In this document: positions 1 to 8,941 of the stretch, piece by piece | Layout: the number at the start of each line of letters is the position of its first letter | Position numbering within the stretch: position 1 is the stretch's first letter | Source of the DNA: a virus | Strand: one strand, 5' to 3' | Length of the DNA stretch: 34,104 nt | Virus record (IMG/VR): IMGVR_UViG_3300037587_001035 | Coordinates: 1 to 34,104 of that record | Program-made: the position numbers and the translations under genes | Notes under the pieces: model-generated | Told to the model about the DNA's origin: nothing | Databases searched by the model: none | Seen by the model: the letters and a program-made list of their open reading frames with translations, nothing else

Positions 1-357
1 ATGAGTTACGCTCCTCCTCAAGGTTTTCTAGGGCAACCTCCGACTAGTGAACAGATCATAGCCGAAGTTTTATCTGTGGCCTATTCAGCAAACGACAGCA
101 TTTTTGGAGCTTCATTAACTCCAGATATTCCGGCCGGATCTACTGTCGAATGGACTGTTTATTTTTCCTTCGATGGAAGTCAAGCTGTCATAGAGTATTC
201 GCTTGACGGAGGCACGACTTGGACTATCGTGCAAGAAGATATCACGCCTTCTGTCAGTTATGCTCCGAAGGTTGTCGTAGCTTCTGGAGATCAAGTTCAA
301 TTTAGATTCAGCAAAAATGGGACGATAATTTACTGTCGAGTAGGACAGCCAGTATGA
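1..357 (+). CDS. Beta-rich virion protein (118 aa), possible neck or decoration protein
   Basis: I do not recognise a named family. The translation is rich in alternating hydrophobic/polar beta segments and has an SLDGGTTW-like turn and a C-terminal YCRV strand. It resembles the protein at 28319-28639 in layout: a short variable N-terminus, then strand, DGG or DGT turn, strand, a D-x-V-x-R strand, and a final C-R strand. The ATG is the very first base of the window, so an upstream start or promoter cannot be excluded. It lies just ahead of the connector and tail genes and is followed after 1 nt by the class I promoter box. A small Ig-like or jelly-roll virion protein is inferred from composition and context only. 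Confidence 0.7.
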   Translation: MSYAPPQGFLGQPPTSEQIIAEVLSVAYSANDSIFGASLTPDIPAGSTVEWTVYFSFDGSQAVIEYSLDGGTTWTIVQEDITPSVSYAPKVVVASGDQVQFRFSKNGTIIYCRVGQPV

Positions 358-358
358 T

Positions 359-370
359 AACACTTGTATA
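359..370 (+). promoter_or_regulatory. Class I promoter box (BRE/TATA-like) for the 395-757 gene
   Basis: AACACTTGTATA begins 1 nt after the TGA of the first gene and ends 25 nt before the ATG at 395. The same 12-mer occurs before 22386, 28319, 31005 and 31988 at almost the same distance. That spacing fits an archaeal TATA box driving a leaderless or very short-leader transcript. Here a possible Shine-Dalgarno (AAGGAG) also lies in the spacer. Confidence 0.75.
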
Positions 371-394
371 ATTTAAGGAGAGAGAAAATCAAGC

Positions 395-757
395 ATGACT
401 GTAAATCCTTCTCCGTTCATTTCTAAAAAGATCACACTAACATTAGGTGAGGATGAGTTCACGTTAGAGCTTCCAGTTGAGAATCGCAATACCGGAGGAA
501 ACTTTGATCTCACTCCTTATAATGACATTAAGCTTTTTCAAAAATCGACTAACTTCTCTAGTAATTTTCCCACTGGAGGAATTGTAGTAACTCGAAAATC
601 TCCGTTCTCTGACGGAATACTCCTATGGCCTATTACTTCGGGTAATATTCCAACTCCGGCCGGGCAATATTACGGCAAGGTTGATTTTTCTGACGGCACG
701 GAAATAGTCAAGTCTAATCGTTTTGACATTACAGTCGAGAGGAGCTTAACATCTTGA
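395..757 (+). CDS. Immunoglobulin-like virion protein resembling baseplate BppU N-terminal domains
   Basis: A 120-residue all-beta protein. The order is an N-terminal KKITLTL strand, LELPVENR, a PYNDIKLF strand, a GGIVVTRK strand, then PAGQYYGKVDFSDGTEIV and a final F-x-I-T-V strand. A 'G-x-Y-x-G-x-V' strand followed by 'S-D-G-T' and 'R-F-x-I-T-V' is typical of Ig-fold domains at the N-terminus of phage BppU-type baseplate proteins and of some head/neck decoration proteins; that resemblance is from memory. It is the first gene after a promoter box and overlaps the next gene by 4 nt (TTGA), so it probably heads the connector and tail transcript. Virion component likely; exact location unknown. 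Confidence 0.6.
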   Translation: MTVNPSPFISKKITLTLGEDEFTLELPVENRNTGGNFDLTPYNDIKLFQKSTNFSSNFPTGGIVVTRKSPFSDGILLWPITSGNIPTPAGQYYGKVDFSDGTEIVKSNRFDITVERSLTS

Positions 758-1152
758 GCGTTGTCACTGGCTTTGCAGACTTGAAAAGGGTAAAACAATT
801 ACTCAATATTCCAGACTCTAATCAAGTCTCAGACGAAAAAATAAAAACTCACATGAGAGACGCTGACTCGTTTATCAACGTTCAAGTCGGAGTCCATCGA
901 GACAGACCTTTGACTAATCCAGATGATCAATTAATCGCTCTAGCTTCTGGACTTTCAGCTTCATTATTCAATTACTGGCAAACTCCGGCAAAGAATCAAA
1001 CACTCGATGGAATTAAACAATGGGAGAAAAGAATCGGTGATCATGTGAGAGCCTTTTATGGTCAAGAAGATATTACCGGACATACCGGATCAACTTTCAC
1101 AACTACAAGAGGAGTGACCGGAACGGAAACCGGAACTGGCACGTCACCTTAA
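754..1152 (+). CDS. Head-tail connector (gp6-like adaptor), 132 aa
   Basis: A largely helical N-terminal part (residues 1-105) starts with DLKRVKQLLNIPD and is followed by DEKIKTHMRDADSFINVQVG. This pattern of helices, in which a short loop follows 'LLNI' and 'I-x-x-x-x-x-D-A-x-x-x-I' follows, is typical of small phage adaptor (Ad1, gp6-like) proteins that bind beneath the portal. The C-terminal 30 residues are a Thr/Gly-rich tail. The start is TTG at 754, overlapping the preceding TGA (TTGA). GAGGAG at 739-744 is well spaced (9 nt) for ribosome binding and decides this start. Position between the capsid genes (across the window ends) and the tail genes supports the role. Confidence 0.6.
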   Translation: MSVVTGFADLKRVKQLLNIPDSNQVSDEKIKTHMRDADSFINVQVGVHRDRPLTNPDDQLIALASGLSASLFNYWQTPAKNQTLDGIKQWEKRIGDHVRAFYGQEDITGHTGSTFTTTRGVTGTETGTGTSP

Positions 1153-2091
1153 ATGGCGTTTAGTGCAGACGATCTTCGAGACATTATCGAAGCTCAATGG
1201 AATTTAACTGGAGAGATTTCTAAAACTACAAGCGACAATATGAAGGAGCCAGTGCAATTTTTCGCTTATCCACAAATCCCAGGCAACGAAGTGACAAAGG
1301 CCGTCACCGTGCAAAAGATCCAATCAGAAGGCAACGAAAACAATATTGAACATCCAACTTTCACAGAAGTCCAAGACATATACGAAATTACAATCTTTTA
1401 CCGAACTATTGATGTGCAAATATTCTCAAGAGATGAATCTTATTCTAACCTTGAGGACATGGGAGACGAAGTTGTTAGAATACTAAGGACAGAATACAAT
1501 CCTTCGAGTGGCATTGGAGTTTATTATCAAGCTCAAAGAGCATGGACCAGGGAGGACGATTACGACACAGCTCAGCCAGACTTGAGGAGACGCTTGCGTT
1601 TTGTTTTAATAACAATCGAGTCAGAAAATGACGAAGTTTTCACCGGAGTTAATGGACTGTTAATCTATGATCGATTACAAGGAACTGGCGTTCAACCAGG
1701 GGCAAATTACATTTACACCGAAGTTAATGACGTGACGAGTGCCGGAGGCTATAATCTCATTACAAAGCTAACGAGAGACAGTCCTCTTGGAATTGCCAAG
1801 CGAGCGACTGGCCTCTACAAAGGCACATTTACGTTTGAAACTATGGTAAAAGACTCTGATATTGAGGGCTCTACAACTAATTTCATAGAAAACATTGGAG
1901 AAATTCTCGCTAACGGAGAATTGCCGGAGGTATTTCTCATTAAACAAACTAAGAACAAACAAGGAGACACTTTCAATCACACGACACGGATGCAAATTGT
2001 CAATACAGAATGTCTTTACGAGCGAGAAGATTTGGCAAGATTCAAAATAACTGGAGAAGTAATTGCTCCTCCAGTAATGGACGTGGTATAA
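1153..2091 (+). CDS. Tail completion / head-tail joining protein, 312 aa
   Basis: The N-terminal half (about residues 1-165) begins DDLRDIIEAQWNLTG and contains a strand-rich core (DIYEITIFYRTID) followed by an amphipathic helix (NLEDMGDEVVRILRTEY) and an R-R-x-L-R-F-V-L-I-T-I strand. This helix-strand arrangement matches what is usually seen in tail-completion or neck proteins that cap the tail tube. The C-terminal half is a second beta-rich domain ending in KITGEVIAP. The ATG directly follows the previous stop (TAAATG). It is twice the usual length of a tail completion protein, so it may be a two-domain fusion. The assignment is from fold pattern and order, not from a signature motif. Confidence 0.5.
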   Translation: MAFSADDLRDIIEAQWNLTGEISKTTSDNMKEPVQFFAYPQIPGNEVTKAVTVQKIQSEGNENNIEHPTFTEVQDIYEITIFYRTIDVQIFSRDESYSNLEDMGDEVVRILRTEYNPSSGIGVYYQAQRAWTREDDYDTAQPDLRRRLRFVLITIESENDEVFTGVNGLLIYDRLQGTGVQPGANYIYTEVNDVTSAGGYNLITKLTRDSPLGIAKRATGLYKGTFTFETMVKDSDIEGSTTNFIENIGEILANGELPEVFLIKQTKNKQGDTFNHTTRMQIVNTECLYEREDLARFKITGEVIAPPVMDVV

Positions 2092-2092
2092 C

Positions 2093-2527
2093 ATGGTTGA
2101 TCTCGGACCTGATAATTTACTTGTTAATGCTCAGAGAGTTAGATTATTTCTCGGCACTGGAGTTTTAAAAGATGAGTATGTGCAACTCATTAACATTAAA
2201 CCACACATCGGACGGCCAGAGTTTAGAGAGACATTAACTGACGGTAATGTGAGATATTTTTACGGCTCCGGTGATCATTGGTTCGAGGCAACAATGCTCG
2301 CAACGACTGATATTTACTCAACACTTAACGATAAGACTGAGCTTGATTCACTAGGAAATACTCCAAGCGAGCTCTTTACTATTGAGGCAACTAGTAAAGA
2401 CGGCTCTGTGGCAAAGATTGAAGTCAACGCTTTTCTCCGTGACTTTAATCAAGAGGCCGGAGAGGAAGGATTTTTTGAATATAAGTGCTTTTTCCGAATA
2501 ACGACTAATAATATAACGGTGAGCTAA
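2093..2527 (+). CDS. Probable tail tube protein, 144 aa
   Basis: A compact beta protein: NAQRVRLFLGTG near the N-terminus, YVQLINIKPHIG, a Y-F-Y-G-S-G-D-H-W-F-E-A-T-M strand, a LFTIEATSKDGS region, and a final E-Y-K-C-F-F-R-I-T strand. Tail tube monomers commonly show this pattern, with a long central strand pair and a closing strand describing the deviation from a constant value. It sits between the tail completion candidate and a small membrane-segment protein, where the major tail protein normally lies. It starts 1 nt after the upstream stop. A second candidate for a tube or tail-tip subunit is the gene at 3241-3762. Confidence 0.55.
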   Translation: MVDLGPDNLLVNAQRVRLFLGTGVLKDEYVQLINIKPHIGRPEFRETLTDGNVRYFYGSGDHWFEATMLATTDIYSTLNDKTELDSLGNTPSELFTIEATSKDGSVAKIEVNAFLRDFNQEAGEEGFFEYKCFFRITTNNITVS

Positions 2528-3241
2528 ATGGGATCTTTTACCGATGTTCTAAGGGCTTTTGTAGAAAAAGCACTGTATAGTCAAGCTATTTCATCGGCTA
2601 ACCCTACTCATGTGAACAAAACTGATTCAGTCGATATCAATCCAGGCGACTTTGACAGAATACTAGAAACTGAAATTGACAAAGCAATTAGTCAATCTCC
2701 TCAAGCAAAAGCAACTAACGAAAAAATGACTGAATATGAGGGAGGCAACGTTGAAAAAATACAAGCTCTCTCAAGTAAATCATTCAGCAACGTTCAGCAA
2801 CTCGCACATGGACCATTTACTTTTATTTCTTCAATATTGACACGACAGCTAGCTAAGGCTGTCACTGGAGTCGGTATTGCACTAATCATAATGCAGTTTA
2901 TTAATTTTGCAATAGACGAAGCTATGAAACCCGGACGTTTCTTGGACCGAAGATTTAAGAGAATAGCCAAGGATGAAATTCTCCAATTCATAACTCATCA
3001 AGAACAAGAGAAGCTTAGACGTGGATTTACAGAGGTTAGAGTAACAACTCAGGGAGGACTCCGAGGAGGAGCTTCTCAAGTCTCCGGAAATTTGTTTCAA
3101 CATCAATCAGTCAGTGGCACACTTGGATCTCCGACAGAATACAAACAAGACGCAGTAATCGAAGAAAAAGGAGGGCCAGTTCATCCATACAGCAACGTGG
3201 ACGCTGACGGCAATCCAGTAATGCCGAGGAGAATTAGATAA
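2528..3241 (+). CDS. Tail protein with central hydrophobic helix; candidate minimal tape measure
   Basis: The 237-residue product has a polar N-terminus with two predicted helices (VLRAFVEKALYS; FDRILETEIDKAISQ) and a strongly hydrophobic stretch at about residues 108-133 (including GVGIALIIMQFINFAI). After that comes a charged helix with DRRFKRIAKDEILQF and a Gly/Gln-rich region. It lies between the tail tube candidate and the hub, the normal tape-measure slot. Tape-measure proteins usually have such a hydrophobic segment but are two to five times longer. If this is the tape measure, the tail would be very short (roughly 35 nm at 0.15 nm per residue, a family rule of thumb). Otherwise it is a tail chaperone or tip protein and the tape measure is missing. 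Confidence 0.45.
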   Translation: MGSFTDVLRAFVEKALYSQAISSANPTHVNKTDSVDINPGDFDRILETEIDKAISQSPQAKATNEKMTEYEGGNVEKIQALSSKSFSNVQQLAHGPFTFISSILTRQLAKAVTGVGIALIIMQFINFAIDEAMKPGRFLDRRFKRIAKDEILQFITHQEQEKLRRGFTEVRVTTQGGLRGGASQVSGNLFQHQSVSGTLGSPTEYKQDAVIEEKGGPVHPYSNVDADGNPVMPRRIR

Positions 3242-3762
3242 TGGCCGGAGAAAATTCGGCACTGTTCAGAGTGACAAACACCGGAGATAATGAAGGCAAC
3301 GTCCCGGCTGACGAGAAAATCCTCTTTAATCCAGACTCCGAGGGAGGCAACGACTCTCTCATGTTTGCGACAGAAGTTTTTTACAGAAACTCTATTCCAG
3401 AGAATCCAAAAGTAGCCGGACCAATTAACGAAGTGCAAGACATGGGACTCGATGGAATCGATGTTCAGCTTACAACAAAACAGCTTAACTCATCTAATGC
3501 TACGGCCGGATCTGTCATGGATATTTTAAGAAAATGGTTGGTTGAGGAAAAAACACTCCCGGACTTTGCTAAGGGCCGATTTGGATTACGTCTCGATGAT
3601 ATTCCGATTTTTAATGTAACTCCTCAAGGTTCACCTAACACTCCAGAGTTCGGCTATGTTTTTGCTAATGCAAGATTCACTCGGCCTCAAGATATGAAAA
3701 ACAAAGCCGATCTAATTCTAACATTTCGCTTTTCAGGCGATCCCACTGGATTAGGAACGTAA
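3241..3762 (+). CDS. Tail structural protein, 173 aa, possible second tube or distal-tail subunit
   Basis: I do not recognise the family. The product has an acidic, Asn-rich N-terminus, a central GIDVQLTTKQLN strand, a helix SVMDILRKWLVEE, a FGLRLDDIPIFNV strand pair, and a closing LILTFRFSGD strand. A strand, helix, strand-pair and final amphipathic strand arrangement recalls distal tail or tube proteins. The ATG overlaps the previous TAA (TAATG), and its own TAA overlaps the next ATG in the same way. It is therefore translationally coupled to the tape-measure candidate and the hub, which implies needed stoichiometry at the tail tip. Confidence 0.5.
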   Translation: MAGENSALFRVTNTGDNEGNVPADEKILFNPDSEGGNDSLMFATEVFYRNSIPENPKVAGPINEVQDMGLDGIDVQLTTKQLNSSNATAGSVMDILRKWLVEEKTLPDFAKGRFGLRLDDIPIFNVTPQGSPNTPEFGYVFANARFTRPQDMKNKADLILTFRFSGDPTGLGT

Positions 3763-6641
3763 TGCCAAGTAATTTCACTAATCTCGTTGTCACTTGGTTT
3801 AAAGAAGATTTCAACTACGCAACAAGTAAAGACATTACAAATTTCGTTCAATCAATCCCTCTTTTCACAGATGCCGGAGGAGGAGAAGTCAACGAAGCTC
3901 AGATTGTTTTGTCTGGAGCTTTTGGACAGTTTATCTCAGATGAAATCTCCTCGGAGACAGTAATTGAAGAATTTGACAGATTTAGAATTGAAGTCACAGA
4001 CTTGGCCGGAAATATTTATGACCGATTCTTTGAACTAAAACCGAGTTTTTTACCTACGCAAACAAAGGCCGAAGGCACTCTCTTAACACTGGATCTTATT
4101 GGCACTGAATATCATACTCAAGAGATTCACTTTAACCGAGCGTTTTGGTTCGCTGACGCTTTTGAAGTAGCTAGAGAAATAGGAGAAGGATATCAAACAA
4201 ATCGAGGAGCAAGACAGCCAAACTTAATCGGTCACGACATAGGATATAGTCAAGTCTCAAAGTTTGGCAACGGATTACCCAAGAGCACAGTCAATCATTA
4301 CGAATACGGATTACATCCGGACTATGTTTTTAATTATTGGACTGACATTGGCGACAAACTCGGAGGCTCCGTTGACACTGGAGGAATCTTAGATTTCTTT
4401 GACACTTCGTTTGACACTCCAAGCATTGACGAAATTAACATAGCAATTTTTTCGCAAGGCTCTCGAACTAATGATTTTCTCGATGATTCTAGCTTGCCAA
4501 CTCTTGACAAAGACGACACTGACAACGTTAATGTCGGTGAACAAGAGGGAGGAATCAATCCTCCAACTGGCTCGTTAATTTGTAGTTGGGGCTCTCCTAA
4601 GAGAGGGAGCTTACCGACTGGCCACTCAATCTATGAGTCTGGCATTTTCCAATTTGTTTTTCGTCCACTATTTGACACAAACGTCACCTATCTAACGGAC
4701 GCTAAAGTCATTGACAATGAAAAACATTTCATCTCAATACAAGACAACAATCAAGGCAATACTCCCGATGTGAGTCCTCTATTCTGGACTCAAATCGACA
4801 TGGCTGACGAATTTGGTAATACCACTCAATACTCAGAATGGACAGACGGCAAAACTCAAGCTTGGATTAACTGTGGCTCAAATCATACTGATAAACCCTC
4901 GGTAACTGACGGAATTACAACTTATCTAAGAGGAACGTTTGCTCCCGATCCGGGTAATCCTCCGGCCGGAACTTTTGAGTTTGCACTTGCTCCAGGTATG
5001 TTCGATTGTAACGTAGTAATCAATGACAATAACACGACTGACGGAGAAGGATTTTTCCGAACGTGGGTTGACGCAAGGGCAACTGACGACACGGAGCTAG
5101 GGTTAGTGGCCGATATTTACGCATACTCTGGACAAATTAACCTATTTCCAAGAGGATTCAGAATTTTAGTGGACGGCACTGGCTCAGACACATTTTCTGG
5201 CACTGATCCGATAGGAGTTGTTTATACAAATAATATTGCAGAGTTTGACGGTGACGGTAATTGGTTCGTAAAGTATCGTCCGGCCAACTTCGGCTCTGAC
5301 CTTAACAATATGCAAGTCGCTGTGATCGATGATGGCGTTGTTTGGTTTTGGGACAGCTCAGCCGTTCAATGGAAAATACAAACTGGCGACATGGCTCACG
5401 AATGTTTCCATGTCTACGACTCATTAACAAACACAGCTTCGTTTGATCCCAAGCCAACTGAGACAGACTTTGCCGAATTTCCAGACGTAACAAAGGCCGG
5501 AGGGACATTCGGAGAAAATATTGACAGTGCAATCACTGTCAACGTGGACACTGATTCTCTTATCATAAAGAACAGAATTACAGAGGGAGGCAACGTATTA
5601 CCAAATTCGAGTTACAATCAATTCGGAAACTGGCTTTGTTTAAGATTCCCATTCTCTCCGGCAAACACTGGCTCAGCTAGTGTCGGTGACATTTATGGAA
5701 CGGCCTCTCCGTCAGCAAACTTTCCAGGACTAGAGCCATCTACATTAACGACACAAAACATGGACTTTACTTCAAGAGGAAATTTCGGCTATACTCATCC
5801 GGAGTCTATTGACTACGGACAATTACAATCACTAGCTGGCGTTATGAAAATCGAAGCTTTCAGAGGAACGATTGACTTTGACGGAGTTAAAGAAGTGCGA
5901 GTCTGTTTATTTGATATTGTCGATAATGTCGTCTTTGCTGACTTTGAGGTCCCATTCGTTAATACATTTTTTCCTTTTGACTTACCAATCTCAAGCTTTT
6001 CAATTTACAGAGGACGCAAGCCAGTTTATTTCAGTCTTAGTGGCAACGATATAGTTGATCTAAAATTACCAAAAGAGCTCTCTCTCCAGAATCAGTTTGA
6101 ATGGCGAAACATTAAGCTTATGACAATGCACTTGACACTCGGTTACGACAGATTCCAGAGATACTCTCCAGAAGCTAAAGGACTCACAGAAAATCCAGAC
6201 TTTGACGATACGAGTTTGATTAAAATGACTGGAGCCAATCTCTCAATGTCAGTCGATGATCTACACTTTACAAAGCCACTCCTAGCAATAGCCGGATTTG
6301 ATACTGTAATCCGTGTCCTTACGCCTGAGTTTCTCGAACGCACACACATCTCACTCTTTGACCAATTACTCAATGACGCAAGGGCCGAGCTTGAAAAACA
6401 ACAATTTGAGCACACACAATATGATATTAGAACAAGTGGGAGCCGAATTTTTGATTTCAGATACGGTGACGGATTTTTCTTCAAATCAAACGTCCTTACA
6501 GACAGAGAGGATGATTCGGATCAACCAGGATCAAAAAATGTCAAACTTGTAGTTGAGAGACTTGAGTTTGCAATCACATCTCCCGGCACTGGCGTAGGAG
6601 GCTTGAGTCGTAGGATTGTCGGTTCAAGGAGGTTCGTCTAA
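3762..6641 (+). CDS. Tail hub / tail-tip protein with inserted beta domains, 959 aa
   Basis: The longest gene in the window. Residues 1-120 are beta rich and include DRFRIEVTDLAGNIYDRF and LLTLDLIGTE, resembling the first barrel of tail hub (gp27/Tal-like) proteins. Residues about 250-600 are long Asp/Asn/Gly-rich beta segments, probably one or two carbohydrate-binding domains inserted into the hub. The C-terminus (about 850-959) has a helix FDQLLNDARAELEKQ followed by barrel strands and a Gly-rich end, like the last hub domain. No peptidase or lysozyme motif is seen. It is coupled to 3241-3762 by TAATG and followed immediately by the receptor-binding genes. The hub call is inferred from size, position and strand pattern. 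Confidence 0.6.
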   Translation: MPSNFTNLVVTWFKEDFNYATSKDITNFVQSIPLFTDAGGGEVNEAQIVLSGAFGQFISDEISSETVIEEFDRFRIEVTDLAGNIYDRFFELKPSFLPTQTKAEGTLLTLDLIGTEYHTQEIHFNRAFWFADAFEVAREIGEGYQTNRGARQPNLIGHDIGYSQVSKFGNGLPKSTVNHYEYGLHPDYVFNYWTDIGDKLGGSVDTGGILDFFDTSFDTPSIDEINIAIFSQGSRTNDFLDDSSLPTLDKDDTDNVNVGEQEGGINPPTGSLICSWGSPKRGSLPTGHSIYESGIFQFVFRPLFDTNVTYLTDAKVIDNEKHFISIQDNNQGNTPDVSPLFWTQIDMADEFGNTTQYSEWTDGKTQAWINCGSNHTDKPSVTDGITTYLRGTFAPDPGNPPAGTFEFALAPGMFDCNVVINDNNTTDGEGFFRTWVDARATDDTELGLVADIYAYSGQINLFPRGFRILVDGTGSDTFSGTDPIGVVYTNNIAEFDGDGNWFVKYRPANFGSDLNNMQVAVIDDGVVWFWDSSAVQWKIQTGDMAHECFHVYDSLTNTASFDPKPTETDFAEFPDVTKAGGTFGENIDSAITVNVDTDSLIIKNRITEGGNVLPNSSYNQFGNWLCLRFPFSPANTGSASVGDIYGTASPSANFPGLEPSTLTTQNMDFTSRGNFGYTHPESIDYGQLQSLAGVMKIEAFRGTIDFDGVKEVRVCLFDIVDNVVFADFEVPFVNTFFPFDLPISSFSIYRGRKPVYFSLSGNDIVDLKLPKELSLQNQFEWRNIKLMTMHLTLGYDRFQRYSPEAKGLTENPDFDDTSLIKMTGANLSMSVDDLHFTKPLLAIAGFDTVIRVLTPEFLERTHISLFDQLLNDARAELEKQQFEHTQYDIRTSGSRIFDFRYGDGFFFKSNVLTDREDDSDQPGSKNVKLVVERLEFAITSPGTGVGGLSRRIVGSRRFV

Positions 6642-8504
6642 ATGGTAGCTGGCAAGGCTCGAAGATTAGGTAAAGACACCGGATTGAGTCAAAAGAGAAA
6701 TAAGTTTTCACTCTATGCACTCGGCCGACAGAATGACTCTCAAGTTGGAGCCGAGCAATTTTCCAGTCAAGAAGGATTCACTCCAATTAATCAAACTGGC
6801 CTACAAGACACATCTAAAGCTCTAGGAGATGGAAGTCAATTCGGAGGAGCAATCGGTTTTAAATTTAGATTATGTGAATTAGATTCCGACACTAGCACAG
6901 TGGACATTACTAAAGCCGTAGCAAGTGGCGATGTTTTTGACACAGCTCCAGGAGATTGTAGTGCGTTGATCACTGGCTCCGGAGGAGGGGCCATGATTTC
7001 TGATTTAGAATTTATTAATTTCCCAAAATGGCAAGGACATAGATTATCTATTTATCTTAATGACGGTCAAACAGTTACCGTCAAGCATACAGTCGGAGCA
7101 ACTATTTACGCAATCAAAACTCCCACTGAGGCTGACGTTGTTTTCACTACGGCCGAACAAGTAATTAGTTTCGCTTGGAGTGTTACACTCGGTCAATGGC
7201 TCCTCCTAACAAGTGCCGGAGGAGGAGGAGGAGCACAATGTCCGTTAATTTGCACAGAGAATGATCTTGGAAATATATCGGGAGTCGTTGATGTGGATTG
7301 GAGTATAGCCAATTTTCATAGAGGCGTGTTGACTGGCGATGTTACATTTAATTTGATTAATACACCTGGAGACGGAGACTGGCAAGATATCTGTCTCGAA
7401 GTTCAACAAGACGCTGTGGGAGGACACACCGTTTCATTTCAGCAACCTATGGCTAACGGCTTTATTCCTCAAACATTTCTCGGAGCTTTGCGATATACCT
7501 CATGGCAAATTTACGTTTATGAGGAGCCTGGAGGCACGGATATTTTTCATGGATTCGATAAGTCTGGATCAACTGGACCGGACGTTCCTGGCTCTGGAGG
7601 AGTATTTCAGGGATTCTCAGGTTATATCCAAGCAATACTTTCAAGTGATCAGCTAGCAGTAGCTCCCGGCCTACACATTGAATTTGATACTATTGTTAAA
7701 GCCGACACTCTGACCGTCTCTGCAAGTCCCGGTCAAGGTAGTGGGATCTTTAGTGGCTTTAGAGTTGGCCATGTCTACGAGTGTAATGTTTATGTAGCAA
7801 GCTTTGGATTAGCTGGCGTTCCTCCGGCTGAAATATCGGCAAAGTGGTTCGACATACAAGGAGGAGTTTTTATCGGCACTCATGCAAAAACGATCTCAAT
7901 GGATGATCCCAAGACGACAAACTTTCAGCATATCGGCACAGCTTATTTTGAGCCCACAATGTTAGGATCTTCTTTACTTTGTGAAATTATTTCTAACATC
8001 GGAGCTATTGGAATACATGACGGAGGATCAGCTTCTGATCCTCTTACGTTTGCAACTATCAAAGATTGTGGCGTGACCGAAGCTGTAATTAATCAACCGA
8101 TTCCGGCTCCAGAAGATATCATACTCGACATTAGAGAAATGACTTACCTTAATGTCTCACCGAATAGTAGTGCATTTAGATTTAGTAATTGGCAAGGAAA
8201 TCTTAATAATTCAACTGTCGATATATCTCAAAGAGTGTCACAGTCCGGAGTAATCAAGTCACTTATTATCAACGTTGATCAAAAAGGAGCTGGAGATATT
8301 AATTTTAACATGATGAAGAATGGTTCACCGTTCGGACCTACGTTTGTCTTGACAGCCGGAGCCGGGACGGGAGTTGTAGAATTTCCTGGCACTAATTTAT
8401 TTTGGGAGGTCGGAGATACTTTAGGATGGCGAACTACTGGAGGAGTCGGAGGACAACCGGGAGGCGACCAATGGAATATGACAATGGTAGTGTGGTGGAC
8501 GTGA
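6642..8504 (+). CDS. Tail fibre / receptor-binding protein, multidomain, 620 aa
   Basis: At least four beta modules can be seen. Residues about 60-195 end in a Gly run (GGGGG) after WLLLTSA. Residues about 205-310 hold a GDVTFNLIN module of the type common in tail fibres. Residues about 320-480 resemble a C1q/TNF-like jelly roll (GYIQAIL..., HIEFDTIV, a Tyr-rich strand, an AYFEPT strand). The last module (510-620) resembles the whole of the next protein. The basic N-terminus (KARRLGKDTG) may be the tail-attachment segment. The ATG directly follows the hub stop (TAAATG). Such an array after the hub normally determines host binding. Confidence 0.6.
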   Translation: MVAGKARRLGKDTGLSQKRNKFSLYALGRQNDSQVGAEQFSSQEGFTPINQTGLQDTSKALGDGSQFGGAIGFKFRLCELDSDTSTVDITKAVASGDVFDTAPGDCSALITGSGGGAMISDLEFINFPKWQGHRLSIYLNDGQTVTVKHTVGATIYAIKTPTEADVVFTTAEQVISFAWSVTLGQWLLLTSAGGGGGAQCPLICTENDLGNISGVVDVDWSIANFHRGVLTGDVTFNLINTPGDGDWQDICLEVQQDAVGGHTVSFQQPMANGFIPQTFLGALRYTSWQIYVYEEPGGTDIFHGFDKSGSTGPDVPGSGGVFQGFSGYIQAILSSDQLAVAPGLHIEFDTIVKADTLTVSASPGQGSGIFSGFRVGHVYECNVYVASFGLAGVPPAEISAKWFDIQGGVFIGTHAKTISMDDPKTTNFQHIGTAYFEPTMLGSSLLCEIISNIGAIGIHDGGSASDPLTFATIKDCGVTEAVINQPIPAPEDIILDIREMTYLNVSPNSSAFRFSNWQGNLNNSTVDISQRVSQSGVIKSLIINVDQKGAGDINFNMMKNGSPFGPTFVLTAGAGTGVVEFPGTNLFWEVGDTLGWRTTGGVGGQPGGDQWNMTMVVWWT

Positions 8505-8509
8505 CGTAA

Positions 8510-8941
8510 ATGGTTCAGTTTGCTTGTTGGACAGATTCTTGGACACTTTCAACCAATCCAAATAACATTAATGTATTTCCTAATCCTCGTTGGGCTGTTA
8601 ATTTAACTTCTGATGAGGGAGAAGCTGGATTTGTTTGGCCGATTGATTCTGCTGACTGGAAGGGATTTAGAATTGTAATGTGGACTCAAAATTTCAACGG
8701 CACGATAAATATAACAAGAAGGCTTAACGGAGTTGATGTGGGACAACTCTTGAGTTTAACTTCTCCTCCGGCCGAGCCTCCTTTTGTGCCAACTATTTTC
8801 ACTGATGTAACTGTCTCAATTCCGGTCGTAAAAGGCGATGTTATGAGTTACCGATGGCGAGATTCCAATCGTGCCGGAGGAGATATGTTTGCTACTTGTT
8901 GGAGTTTTATGGAATTTGCAGATGGGTTGTGGGGTTTTTGA
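8510..8941 (+). CDS. Single-domain receptor-binding-type beta protein, 143 aa
   Basis: The product resembles the last domain of the upstream 620-residue protein. Both have a W-x-G core strand, a repeated polar NITRR/DISQR strand, an M-N-G/L-N-G turn, a GD-x-(M/L)-x-(Y/W)-R strand and a Trp-rich C-terminal strand. This suggests a stand-alone copy of a jelly-roll knob, either a trimeric fibre tip or a decoration. The ATG lies 5 nt after the upstream TGA. Its own TGA overlaps a TTG start. Function in host recognition is inferred from context. Confidence 0.55.
   Translation: MVQFACWTDSWTLSTNPNNINVFPNPRWAVNLTSDEGEAGFVWPIDSADWKGFRIVMWTQNFNGTINITRRLNGVDVGQLLSLTSPPAEPPFVPTIFTDVTVSIPVVKGDVMSYRWRDSNRAGGDMFATCWSFMEFADGLWGF

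Noticed and set aside
359-394. Bacterial sigma-70 promoter (TATAAT as -10)
   Set aside because: No -35-like element at 16-18 bp upstream in any of the five copies of the box, and the distance to ATG is constant as in leaderless archaeal transcripts.
4334-6484. Long open frames on the - strand opposite the hub gene
   Set aside because: They follow the codon phase of the + gene, have no promoter or ribosome-binding site, and encode low-complexity Ser/Leu-rich sequence.
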